A program made the translations under genes and the position numbers. A DNA stretch of 64,000 bases, from NCBI GenBank assembly GCA_014529385.2, contig CM043958.1, positions 92,036,435-92,100,434 of the forward strand. The letters are read 5' to 3'. Of this stretch, positions 24,301-37,700 are shown one piece after another. How positions within the stretch are numbered: the first letter of the stretch is position 1; each line of letters begins with the position of its first letter. This stretch comes from Adiantum capillus-veneris. Lineage: Eukaryota > Streptophyta > Polypodiopsida > Polypodiales > Pteridaceae. The notes under the pieces were generated by a model. The model worked only from the letters and a program-made list of their open reading frames with translations, did not search any database and was not told the DNA's origin.

Positions 24301-26550
24301 AATCTCTGGTGTAAATGTATAGCGGATGTGTGACCCGCCTCCTGGTGTCTGGGTTGTACTTTACTGAAATTTAACGGACAGTGTCAAGAGAGCATGATCT
24401 ACTGCTATGCCCACTGGCCTGGCTCCCACTGTGAAATCCTGAATGCAGGGGACAAAGCTTGGTTGTGTCATAACATAATCCACTGTACTAGCCCCATGTC
24501 TGTGTGGAAAGCATGTGAAACCGACTGCTTCGGGAAATCGCTGTAAGCCATTAAGTATGGCTAATCCATGTGTAGTCGTCATTTCCATGAGGTATCTTCC
24601 ATATTCCGTCTGCTCTCTATCATTTGAGCAACTGTCCAATCCCAGCTCACCCACATCCATCTCTCTGAGCATCTCGTCTGAAGTGTTGTAGAAGACTATC
24701 TGTGAGTTGCCCGTTCGGGCATTAAAGTCCCCTAGGAGAATGATATCACCATCCCTAGAAAACTCCCATATGTCATCATCTAGAATAGAGAAAGGTGACT
24801 GCTATCTGGATGCAGCATACATGGATGTACTGGGAGGAAAGTAACATATGGCAATATATAGGAATCGACTTGTGTCAGCTCTCAATCTCACCCACATATA
24901 TCTAGCATGATCATCTCTTCGTACAATACGCAGTAATGGTTGTAGTTCCTCTCTAAATAGCACTCCTACTCCTCCTGAACCTCTGCTTCCCATGCTCAGA
25001 TCTCGCATTTGTCCTGTGAGCTGTCTCCCATCTGTAACCCATCACCTGTGGCATTACCTGTCCAGGGGCTTGATGTTTCTCTGAGAAGAATACAATATCC
25101 TTGTCTTTGAAACTGTCCTCAAATGCACCCACGTCCAATCTCATAGACCCATTACAATTCCATGTAGCCATCTTCAGTGTGGTCCCATAGGTCTCGCACC
25201 GTCATGCAATGCGTCGCTCTAAAATCACCACCCGTTCATCTCTGTAAAAGGCTATCTTTCCCTTCTCCCTTGCCGCTGTAATCTCTGGCATTACCTCTCT
25301 CATATGTGCGAGCTGTGAGAGAGTCAGGTCATCCCCGAGGAAAATACCTGTCTTTTTGAGAGCAGGCCTCTTCCTCAAGAATTCCTTCTTCTCTTCCAAC
25401 GAGTGGAAGCGTAGTAAGAGAGCTCTCCCCTTTGAAGACTCTCCCGCGCCATCGCTTTTCTTACCTACCTTCCATGCCTTTGTGTGCAATGGTTTCTCCA
25501 TCCCCATCATGGATGTAAGGCTTGTGACCTCTTTCTCCACATTATTTATGTCCTTAAGCCCGGTCACTCTCACATGCAGTGCTCGCATCCGCCTTCTTTG
25601 TTCCTCTTCGAGGGTCATGTTGATAAGCGTCGGTGTACAAGGAGTTTCTTGACCTTTCCCTTTCTTGGAGACCTCTATCCATTTTTCGGCCTCGTCCGCC
25701 TTTTTCTGTGTCCTTGTTATCATCTCCGCCCATGAAGATGTCTTTGCCACACTCAGTTTCTCTTCCTCTCTGATCATCCTTACTTGTTCCTTGATTTCCT
25801 TGATTTCATCTATTACCGAGGGCTGAAATTCGCCTTCCTCTAGCCCACTGCTTACTCTATCAGCAAGCTCCTGTTTAAGGGCAAAGACTTCATTTTTGAG
25901 TGTCCGTATCTCGGCATTTGGGTTATTCTGTTTGAGGGCTGAGACTTCTTCTTTGAGTGTCTGAATTTTTGCGTTAAGGCTCTCTTTCTCCTTCTTCCTC
26001 TGTGCGCCTTCATTGAAGACCATCTGAAGGAGGTTGGCCTTCTCCTTCCACCATACATCCATCTCTCTTTTCCACTCCTTCATTTCCCTCTCCATCTGCG
26101 CCATCCACTTGTTCCTGAGCATGAAGGTTGCCTTTGCTCGTGACTTGCAAGCAGGTGAGACATTGACGGCTTCCGTGTCCTGTGTAGGGTCTTGTGCAGG
26201 GGAGATTGCTTCCATGTTTTGTCGTTCAAGAGATGTATCGGGCTCACTTACCATTTCGAACTCAGAATTTTTGCTGAATCCTGAGTGAATGATGTTGCTG
26301 CCTACGCGTGTGATGATGCCGCCCGTGCGCTCTTGCCGCCGTCTACCCGTATGATTTCTCTGTTTGCATTGTTGTCGCCTCCGTATCTGACCACCAGCTT
26401 CTGCTCCCTCTGCGTTTCTGCAGCCCTGGAGCTGCGATTAAGTTGCCAGTCAGAAGGCGGTTAGAAGCCTGATCGTCTACGTATGAAGCTTCTGTTAGAT
26501 CGCCCAATGCCGCACGCAACCGTAGAGAATAATGCGCGCCTAGTGAGAAG

Positions 26551-26629
<79 letters not shown>

Positions 26630-29600
26630 CCGAATTCTGGCCAGCCGATGAGATAGCATTAAGACGGAGCCTAGGGTGTTGAGGTGGGTGTCCAAAAAGC
26701 GCTGCACCAGATTTGCACGTAGAGGGCTATAGAGGTAAAGCCCGTAGCCCATTAAGCCTTGCATCAGACTTTGATACCCCCCAAAATCAGTCCGCGGCGC
26801 CGCGGACTGATTTCATGGCTTTTGATATCCAAGACAAGGGTGTCTTGCTGCATCTAATTAGGGCAGGTTTAGACTGCATAGTGCACACCAATGCTCGCAT
26901 TCCTTCCCCTTTTGAAAACGCCTGTGGTTCACACCAGGCGGAGGACAAAACAAAAATAATAAAATACAAATTTGCTAGGACGAATAGGTTTGGGCCTTGT
27001 AGCGCGGATAATGTGTCGTACTCTCTACAGTGGGTGGTCCTCAGTGCAATGTGAGTGACAATCTCACTCAAACAGAATGAAAAGAAAGGAAACAATAGAC
27101 ATCAACACAGCTCACAAAGACACAACAGCAGACCAGAACATATGGCTCGACTATCTCAAAGAACCGGTACAGACTCTGGCGTGGCAGCACACTCAGCTAC
27201 AGCCCAAGACTCACAGGTACAATGGGGGTGTCGAGGCTCAAATGTGCAGGGATGGTGAAGACGTGCTCTGTGTATAGACTCACTCTAGACGACTACGTAC
27301 AAGATCCCCATGACCAAACCGCTACTACTCATATATACAACCATAAAGAGCCACCAATGGCTCATCAATGATAGCACCTAAGTCTATCTCCACTGAGTGG
27401 TGGTGGTGACCTGGCCACGATGTCCACTAGACCACTGTATCCCTGCCACGTGTCACTGCCCAGCGAGTCCGTCCAATGTGAACCGACCAATCAAAGACCA
27501 ATTGTAAAGTCCAAAATAACTGTCCTGTGAAAGTGACATTGTAGCCTGCTACAGGTTGCCCGCCACAAGACCGCTCACCGTCTCGGTGAGAGGAAGACTG
27601 AAACTGTGAAAGACAACTACTAGCTACTCATATGTACAATGGTGAGCTCCTGAATCTGTCAATCCAAGAGATAGAGTGGTGGCCACCGCTACACCCGAAG
27701 TATCTCACCGTCTCGGTGAGAGGAAGACTGAAACTGTGAAAGAGAACTACTAGCTACTCATATGTACAATGGTGAGCTCCTGAATCTGTCATCCAAGAGA
27801 TAGAGTGGTGGCCACCGCTGCACCCAAAGTATCAGCCTCTGGAGGTGGAGCCATCAAATCAATTGTGGGGCCCTGCTGTATGTGAGCTCTCCTGTCAGTA
27901 AGTGTGCCCCCTGGGAAGGGACCAGCCACCTGCTGCTCGGCAGATGGTAGCACCTCTCCTGTAGTGTACTGAGGACGTCGAGTAACACAGCCATGGCGAT
28001 GTGCTCCAGCAAGTCCGTCACAACAAGTCACATTTTGCATCTGAGGCAATGGTGACGACTGAAACCCCTGAAGAGGATACTGTCGTTGTTGATTGTAGTA
28101 CTGAACGGGAACTGGAGTCTGTGAGTAAAGTCCCATAAATTGTTGAGGACTCGTTGTTGCATGCTACACTGGTGTACCTGCTCCAGACCACCCATAACTC
28201 ATACCCATCATCGTAGGTTGCGTTGCCCTATTTTCATGTAAGAGCAATTCTCTAAATCCTTGTACTTGATTTTGAAGGTCACTAATCACTTGAGACTTTA
28301 ACTTCAGGGCTTGTTGGAGTGCGAAAATAGTGGCAACCCTATCGGCGAGGGCGCTCTCAGCAACTCGCAGAGATCCCTCCATAAATGCGTAAGTAGCTGC
28401 GTGACACTGGTGTGTGGCTACTAAACGCTCTGCTCCAAGCTCAATGGTGGCAATGGCTTGCCTAGACTCCTGCAATATATCCTCAGATCGCCGAAAAAAT
28501 GATGTAGAGTTCGATTCTGTGGAAGGTCCTGTAACAATGTCAGGGTGAAGAGAGCTGACAAGTGGTACAGCTGGTGGGATTGTTGTGGCAAGTGGCACTG
28601 ATCGTGGTGGACTGGGAGCATGCCTCACCATCAGAGTAGAGATGGTGGGAGTGGTTGCAGCAGGACTAGGCATAGGAGAAGAAGCAACTCCCACTAGGAC
28701 GTGGGAGCTAGTCACTGTGGTAGGGGTAAAAATAGCAGCAGTACAGAGAGGAACACACTGTAGAAGCCACAACTGTGACATGCATAGTGTGATCTGCACC
28801 ACCTGAACTTACCATCGAATCAGTAGCTGCCGTATGCGAGGAACGTCGAACAGGTTGCTTCACTCGAAGCTGCTGGCTTTCAGAAACTGGCAGGGATACT
28901 AAAGATTCTATTGCGTCCTTCACTACCTTTGCCCTCTTTTTCTTTGGCTTCCCAGGGAGATCCATTGTCTGTTCAATTTCTTTCCCTTTTGCCTTAGAGC
29001 TTTTACGCCGCATATCCGCATCCACATCCATAGGACTAACAGGTATGTTAATGACCCAAGCCAACATGGGAGAGGAGCTGCAAAGCATTGAAGGCTAGAT
29101 TGCACCTGAGCTCTGAATCTTTTTGCCCGCTACTGCAAAGAGGTAAATAGAATTTGATGAAAGCCACACGGGATGGTGTGGATGAGGCAGTATAGGCCTT
29201 CGCAGTGCGAGAATATAGTAGGCACGCCACATCTGCCCTTGCCCTTGCCCTTGCCCTTGCTGACTTCAATAGCTCTGACCAAAAAGTAGTATTTGAAAAT
29301 GGCCCAGAGCTTTTTATTCCTTGCATAGTCAGCATGATTCGTACTAAGTAGCTCTTTGCATGCCTCAATTGTCGCATCTTTCGAAAGTTGTGAATAGGTT
29401 CTCGTAGCCGGTTTTACAACAGGAAAGGTTGTCATCCCCAAAGCGTGACCAATGCGTGTAGCAGTCAGTGGATGCCCTCTGACTTTGGGAAAAAACTTGA
29501 GAAGTTCATGCACCATATCCATGGGAATATCAGAAGGCAGATCGGGGTCTGCTAATGCTGACAGACCTAACGTATGTAACTGATCTTTTGATAAGACTTC

Positions 29601-31329
29601 TCGAAGAGACGGATGAGGCTGCTGCAGATGGAAGTTCAAAGTGAATTTGGTTTGAGTTTTGGAAGGAGGCCGAGGAATTTGATGGCTCAGTACCTGCGTG
29701 ATGGCTTTCTTGGCTTTCCTCTTCTTTTTGTTTTTCACAGCATCTTCGCGTTCATCATCTTTCTCTTCCTCTTGGCTAGAAGACTCTAAGTCAGAGTCAA
29801 AAGCAGAGCCAAAGCCCGAGTCAGACGCTTTGTAATTCTCATCACTGTGATCAGTGGAGGACAGATCGGTGAGGCCATGGCTGGAGGTCTCCACATCCTC
29901 TTCCTCTGCAGAACTTTGGGATGTTTCAGTTGGCCTTTGTGGAGACAAAGCTTTCTTCTTCCTAACTTGTTTGCTTGTGCCAGCCATCGTAAAGTGTATT
30001 TGCAAATTTCAACCCTGAAAAGCGTCAATTGGTCCAAAAAGCTAGCTACCTGGCCTGGCCAATGTGCAGGGTGAACTCTGGAACTCCCAGATTCAGAGAT
30101 GTAGCATTGTACTTGGAAAATCTTGATTTCCCAGGAAGCTGTACTTGGAAAAGCTGGATTACACAGGAAGCTGCACTTTCAAAAAGCGATGATTAAGCAG
30201 GAAGACGAGTAGGCGGCACTTTAAAAAGCGATGATTAAGCAGGAAGACGAGTAGGCGGATGGATGCAGGAAGAGGAGGGTGGGCGAGGGGATTGGTGAGG
30301 ACAAGGGGTTTGGGTAGGGTATGGGCGAGGGGAGTAAGAGGAGGGTAGGGAGAGGGGCCAAAGAGGAGGGTAGAGGCGAGGGGGTTGGGGTAGGGTAGAG
30401 GCGAGGGCCAAAGAGCAGGGTAGGGGCGAGGGGGTTGGGGTAGGGTAGGGGCGAGGGAGTAAGGGGAGGGTAGGGGCGAGGGCCCAAGATGGGGTAGGGG
30501 CGAGGGGGAGTAAGGGAGGGTAGGGGCAAGGGGGTGAGAGAGGGTGGGTAGGGTCGAGGGGGTGTGAGGGGGTGGGTAGGGGCGAGGTTGGAGTAGGGGG
30601 AGGGTGGGTAGGGGCGAGGGTTTAAGGGGAGGGTAGGGGCGAGGGGGGGTGAGGGGTGGGTAGAGGCCGAGAGGGAGGGTTGTAAGGGGAGGGTAGGGGC
30701 GAGGGTCAGAGAGAGTGGGTAGGGGCGAGAGGGAGGGCTGTAAGGGGAGGGTAGGGGCGAGGCGAGGGGGTTGGGGTAGGGTAGGGGCAAGGGAAAAGTG
30801 TGTAGGGTTTAGGGGAGGGGGTGGTTAGGGCGGTGGGTTATTTTAGGGTAGGGGCAAGGGAAATTTTGTTTTACCTCATGGTGCACTGCAAGACCAAGCT
30901 ATGCAATTACACATTCTGATGCATGAGATTAAGGCTTGGAGAGCAACGAAACCCCACTGGAGGAGAAATATGTACAAGAACTTCTCTACCTCACCTCTGG
31001 CTCCCGAGAGCATGTCTTTTCAATTGCCTACATGTTTTGACAGGCTCATCTTCCAGAGAGCATGAGACCAACATCAACTATGTCGGCTAGAGGCGAGAGG
31101 GAAAGCAAGTAGAAAGCAAGCAATTTCCAGAGGCTGATCAGCAGGAAGAATTCGGTACTCAACTTCGGCTCCACTTAGTAAACGGAAGCAGAAAGCGGCA
31201 ACAACAAAAGGAAACATTAGAAGTAGGTAGGCAGCGGGCAATAGCGTACCCACAGTTGCAGCAACAGCTTCAGCTTCAGGTTCTATTCTCTAGAGATGCC
31301 TTGTGATACAACGACAGTAACATCAATTC

Positions 31330-31390
<61 letters not shown>

Positions 31391-31656
31391 TGAAGAATTA
31401 ATGGCTGCTCAGGAGACACATTGTGAAAATTACAAAGAGGAGTGGAAACATAGAGGAAGGATATTGCAGAGCTGGAGCTTTGTTTTGGAACTATGTTTGT
31501 GTGAGAAGCGACATTAGTGTGTGCGAGCACGTGTGAGAGAGATACGGGACAGACAGATAGAGATGCACCAGAGTAGTGCTATGAACCATACCAAGAAAAG
31601 GCCATATTCTATCTGACTACAGTTGTACCTCGGACATTTTGAAGAAATCCACAGGG

Positions 31657-31730
<74 letters not shown>

Positions 31731-34700
31731 CAGTAGAGAGAGAGCTGTAACCTGTAAGGACTAGAGATAGAGATACCCAGGGATACAGATAGACACGGAT
31801 ACAGAAACAGGAGGAAGATGATTATCCCATCTATGAGTGGATTCAAATAATTAAAAAGAAAAGGCTGGATCGTAGCTGGAATCCAACCCGAATTATATCA
31901 ATGAGATGAAATGAGATAAGAAGCAATTTGATGCATGCAGTAAAACAAGGAAAATAACCCGGATTACAATTGAGATGAAAACTTGACATAAGGTAAATCT
32001 AAGAATAGGGAAAATGGAAAGCCGGAGAGAGCCGAGGATTGAGGACAGGACACTGCTGACGAGACAGTCATAATGTTGTAGGTGGGAGTTATAACATAAC
32101 CAGTTTAGAGTCAAGCAAGTGAGTGATAGCACTTTATTCTTGATCCATTTACCAGTGGCAAAGGAACGCCTGTCAGAGTGACTAACTGGACAGCTCCATG
32201 TGGCAAAATCTCTTGTACCATGAATAGCCCTTGCCAGGCTGGAACCAGCTTCTTAGCTTTCTTTAGATACTTAGCTTGATAGAGTAGCACCAGGGAGCCC
32301 TACGTTACTTTCGGCCTTCGGAGATGGCGATCATGCCACGCTTTGCGACGAATCTGCTAGGCTTGGAGAGCATGTGAAGTTAACCTCCTGCTTTCTTCTA
32401 ACATTGAGAGACGAGAGAAGTCTGCTGAAGCAATCCCATCTGTGACATGAACACTTCCCACTCTTGCTGAACCTGAGTTGAACTCATATGGTGCAATTGC
32501 TTCTAAGACAAAAGCTAGCTGGAATGGGGTGTAGTTAGTGGTTGCCTTGAAGGAGCTGCGATAAGCCCAAACTGTGTCGAGGATAGCCTGAGCCCAAGAT
32601 GTTGGATGCAGATGACAAGCTTTCTTGAGAAGTGTGATTAGCACTTTGTTAGTGCTTTCAGCCTGCCCATTTGCTCGAGGATAGTAAGAGCAAGATTTGC
32701 GATGAAAAATCTTGTAATTCGTGAGGAGAGTGGAGATCAAGTCGTTGACAAAATGACTACCTCGATCACTGGTGACTTCCAGAGGACAACCAAACCTGCA
32801 AAAAATATTTTCATACAAAAAATTTGCGACAGTGGCGACTGTACAGTCGATGGTAGCCACCACTTCGGCCCATTTTGTTGCATAATCTGTTGCTACCAAG
32901 AGATACTTACGATTGCTTGGTTGAGCAGATGGAGTAACTCGACCAACAAAGTCCAAGCCCCATCTCTCATAGGGCAACCACGCCATAGATACCTACAGAG
33001 GGCGATTTTATTGCTTGCTAGGCTTGGGCGCACATCACTGGCAGACATCACAAATCTTGACATGAGCAATAGCATCTCTAAATATATAGGGCCACCATAA
33101 ACCTGTCTGTAAGATTTTTTGGGCCGTGATGTGACCAGGGTAGTGGCCACCTATAGGACCACTGTGTGCATCCTCCAGAATGTGGTCTACTTCATGAGGG
33201 GAGACGCACCTGCACAGCACACCATCTGGCCCAAATTTGTAGAGTTGTCCGCCAATCAAAGAGAACGGTCTAGATTTCAGCAAGAGTCCTCTTTTTTGCA
33301 AGGGAGAAGCATTCTCAGGATATAGGCCAGTAGAGAGCAGATGTAACACATCTCCATACCATTCTGGGGTTGTGTCCACCTTAAAAAGATGACTATCAGA
33401 AAAATCATCATCAACCCCAATATTGGGCTCACCTTTGTGTATGCGAGAGAGATGGTCCGCCATGACGTGCCGCTTGCCTGGACTAAGAACTACTTCGAAG
33501 TCGAACTCCTTGAATATGAGTAGCCATCTCCACACTCTTCCTGCAACTTGGGGTTTATTCAGAAGATAGCGTAGTGCATGATGATCTGTGATGATAGTGA
33601 AGTGGACCCCTAACAAGTAATGACGAAACTTTTGTAAGGAATACACCATAGCCAAACCTTCCCTTTCTGTGGTGTTGTAGTTGCACTCTGCTTTGGTGAG
33701 CAGGCGACTTGCATAGTGAACAGGGCGATCCAAGTTGTACTCTTTACTAGGCTGAGTCAGCACAGCCCCCACAACTAGCTGATTGGCATCCGTATGCACA
33801 TGAAAAGGGAGAGACCAATCTCGAGCCACTAAAATAGGTGCTTCAGTGAGGCGCTTTTTGAGGTATTCAAATGCTTCAGCCTCACGTTTTGACCATTTAA
33901 AGGATACTGTAGCACTACTGAGTCGGGTCGATGGTTGAGCCACCTGTGCATACATTCGTATGAACCTACGATGATATCCTGTGTGGCCTACAAAGCTCTG
34001 AACACCTTTCGGATTGATAGGAGGTGGTAACTTCAAGATTGCCACGATCTTCTCTGGATCTAGTGCTAAACCTTTGGCAAACACCACATGGCCTAGAAGT
34101 GTGCCCTCAGTGACCAAAAAGTGACATTTGTTAGGATTGAGTTTTAGCCGTGCCTCTCTGCACCTGAGGAAGACAACAGAGAGTTGAGCGAGGTGTTCCT
34201 CTAGATTTTCCACTGGGGTTGAACATTGAGCACCTGAGAAGGTCGAAAAATCGTCCATGAAGATGCGAAGATGATCCGTAAGCAGAGGACAAAAGATGAG
34301 ATATACCGCTCAATTGAAAGAAGGTGGAGCGTTTTTCAACCCAAAAGACATTCTAGTGTAGATAAAAATACCCCAGGGAGTCACAAAAGCCGTTTTCGGC
34401 TGATCACCTGGATGGATGCCCAACTGATTGTATCCACTGAATCCATCCATAAAACTGTACAATATATGCCCTACTATATCTTCCAGCACACGCTCAGTGA
34501 AAGGTGTAGGGAAACCATCTCGGATAGTTACCTTGTTCAGAGCGCGGTAATCTACGCACACACGGATTTTATTGGACTGCTTCTTGGGCGCTATCACCAT
34601 GGGTGATAACCACTCAGAGTGCTCCACAGGTACAATGATCCCTGCCTCTTGCATTTTTTCGAGCTCTAACTTGACAGCCTCTGCATACTTGACAGCTTCA

Positions 34701-37700
34701 ACCAGAGGGATAGTGTGGAGACCCAATTCTGGAGGGATCCCTTCCAAATCCTGGTAGGACCAAGCAAAAACATCCTTAAAAGAGTGAATAAAAGAAACTA
34801 CCTGATCAAGTAATGAGGGATGCTCCCATAACCAAGCTGCTAAGAGGACGTGCTGAGGGTTGTCAGGGTCGCCCAGGTTGACTTTTTTGACAGGGTCAGG
34901 AGGTGTAACTGTTGAGGGTACTTCAGAAGTTGAAAAATGAGCTGCCTCTTGGAGCTTCGAGACATCATGTGCTGGCGTTTGATCGATTGGAAACTCCGCA
35001 TACTCTTCTTGTAACCATCCTGGTGGAAGCTCATCAAAGGGTAAATCTTCAGACACAGACATAACAGAGTGCTTTTGAGCGGGCAGGGCATCCGACCGGG
35101 GAGATGTTAGAGGAAGGGGGGAATCATTGGCGAGTTCATGCAGAGGAGATTTTTTCCCCTTTCGGTGATGTGTGATAGGTTCCCCGAGGCCGAGGGCTTC
35201 CATAGGAGGATCATCTGAATCATGAGAATTTGGGGCTGACCCACTTACTTCTTCGACTGGTCCACTGTCTGCTGTAGGACTACTGTCTGGTGTAGGACTT
35301 GTGACATCTGTGTCCGCCTTAGGAGTTGGGAGAGAGAGTGTTACCGGCAGATGAGAGTTTTGAATAGAGACCACATAGCATGGCATCGAGGCGGTAGCTT
35401 CCAACCACTGCAGCAGACCCGTCAAGTGGGATGGGCTGCTCAGGGTCGAGGTTGGACTGTACTGACAATGAGCTCAATGAGCTGTGATGAACCACTGGAT
35501 CCATACCTCCTTCGAGTCGAATTGGTTGCATGGGAAAGCCAGGAGTATGTATCCACATGGCGTCGTTTCCCCAATCATGAAGTGCCTTAGTATGCCGCAA
35601 CCATGGTCTACCAATCAGCAAAGGAAATCCTCCCTCCACCTGAGGAAGACTGACTACCACAAAATCCAAGCTAAATGTGAAATCTTGTATCACCAGAGGC
35701 ACCTTCTCTACTATGCCCACAGGGTAGACTGTCCTCTGGTCTGCCAATGTAACAGTGAATGGAGCATGGCGGCAAACCTAAGGCCAACATAGTAAATTCT
35801 GGCATCAGATTGATCCCAAATCCACCATCCACTATGACGCCTGAGAATTGATGCCCAAGAATAGACAAAGTGAGACGAGGACTTTTGTAGGTAGTGAGGA
35901 GAGCAGTTGGATATGAAATCATGTAGCACTCTAAGGGCTGCACAGGTAGGTGCCTGCCCGGCACCAGGGTACAGAGACTGGATGATGGAAAGGGTGTCAC
36001 TTCTAAAATTTGCATCAAGTCGAAGCATATCGTACAGTGACACTTGCTGAAAACTGTTTTTCAAGATAGACTCTGTTGTGGGCTTGTTTCCTTTGATTAG
36101 AGCTTGCTCTGGTATCTTAAGCTTCTGCAAGTCCTCTACTGCTTCGATGAAAGAACCATCAATATCTGATAGAAGCGAGGTAGGTTGGCTCTTGACACTA
36201 CCTGCTGGTTTGTCAGCTACTAGTAGAGTTTGACTCATTTGTGTGACAGGAGATGGAAAGATTGGACTGCCAGGGAGGCTGAGGCGAAGAGCAGCTCTCT
36301 GTGCCCGTGTGAGCACCCCAGCCGGCTCTTCCACTTGCTTCAACCCTTCTTGAGAGGCAACTACAACAGTGGAAGGCGGTGCCTGTGGAATGAAGCTTAC
36401 TGTGATGAGGTTAAGCTTTGGAAATGTAAACTCCTGCTGGTTCTGGCTTGTGCTTGCAGATGTGGACACTCGTTGTTTTGGGCAATCCTTACTATAGTGA
36501 TCCTTAGCTTCAGGGCAATGTCGGCACGGAGGGGACCCTTCTGGTAAGGGACATTTGCTCTGATAGTGTCCATACTCCCCGCACTTGTAGCACAAAATTG
36601 GCCTATTTGAGGGGCGAGGTGGTCTCGGCCCTTGCTGCATTGGACCGGATGCTGACGTGTAGAAGCTTTGGGGAACTGAAGGAGTTCTAGCATGATAAAA
36701 GCTGGGGGATGTAAAGTTGTTGTGCATACCTTGCATAGGAGGTGTTGTCAGCAGAGGTGGCATCGGGTTCTGATGGCTATATGGTGACACCAGGTTTGAT
36801 GCAGGTGTAAGCCCTTGTTGGAGAGAAGGACCTAGACTTTGTTATATCTGCCGTAATAGCAATCTACCCTTTGTTATATCTGCCCTTGATATAGTAGCAA
36901 TCCTTGTCTTCATGCCCAGACTTCTCGCAGAAGTGGCAATAAGCCCGAAGGGGACAGTCCCGTGGAGGATGTCCTGGAGAGCGACACGAGCTGCACCATA
37001 GCATAGCTTTAGTCTCCTATTGAGACTGAAGCTCTTCTAGCTCTCTCTAGATTTGATCCAAAGCCTCAAGATGTGGGGGTTTCTCTTGGCGAAGAGAGAT
37101 ATTTTTCTCCTCTTGAAGAGCGCGTTGTAGTTTTAGGGCTTCAAGTTCTCTACGTAAAGAAGTCAATGGATCAGCAGGACTTTCCGAAAACACAGAGGGG
37201 GTCTCTATGTGAGGGGAGTTGTTGAACAGCTTCCTAGCCCCCTCTATCCTAGTAGCAGTTGCGATGAACTCCTCCAGAGTGGCGTCGGGTCACAGACTCT
37301 CTCGGAGTTTTTGTTGAGAAGTTTTGGGAAGTGCCTTCTCCACCCACTTCTTCACCATGAATTCACTGGGTTGCTGAGGAAGCTTGGCAACCAGAGACTT
37401 GGTCTTAGTCATAAGCTCTGCAAAAGTCTCCTCTGGCTGGAGCACCATGTTGGCTAACTCATCCAACACCTTCTCCTGGTAGTCACCGGGCTTGAAAGCT
37501 GCACAGAACTGTTGCCTTAAGGCTACCCAGGTTGCAAAATGGTTCTCTGCAAATTGGCTGTACCATTTGTCTGCTAAGCCATCCAAGGTGGATGGAAAGA
37601 GTACCAGATAAGCATCTTCCCTGTTAAGACCACGACCCCTACAGAGAGATACAAACCTCCTTGCATGGTCGTCAGCATCTTCTGAAGAGAGTCCTTTGAA

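Larger units (their letters stand above)
21348..26553 (-). mobile_element. LINE-B, full-length copy inside a (GA)n tract
   Basis: About 5.2 kb from a 5' leader (26553-26255) through ORF1 and ORF2 to a 3' UTR ending ACATTTCATTTCAT. Both flanks are (AG)n on the + strand, i.e. (TC)n in element sense, and there is no poly(A). ORF2 has APE endonuclease, RT (YADDIVLISD) and a CCHC C-terminus, placing it near the L1/Tx1 lineages by motif. The element probably entered a pre-existing (TC)n tract. Confidence 0.92.

Noticed and set aside
27789-30005. Envelope-like gene of the gypsy element
   Set aside because: No signal peptide, no membrane segment and no cleavage-like site is visible.
30221-30790. Pro/Leu/Ser-rich frame on the minus strand
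   Set aside because: Translation of the G-rich minisatellite.
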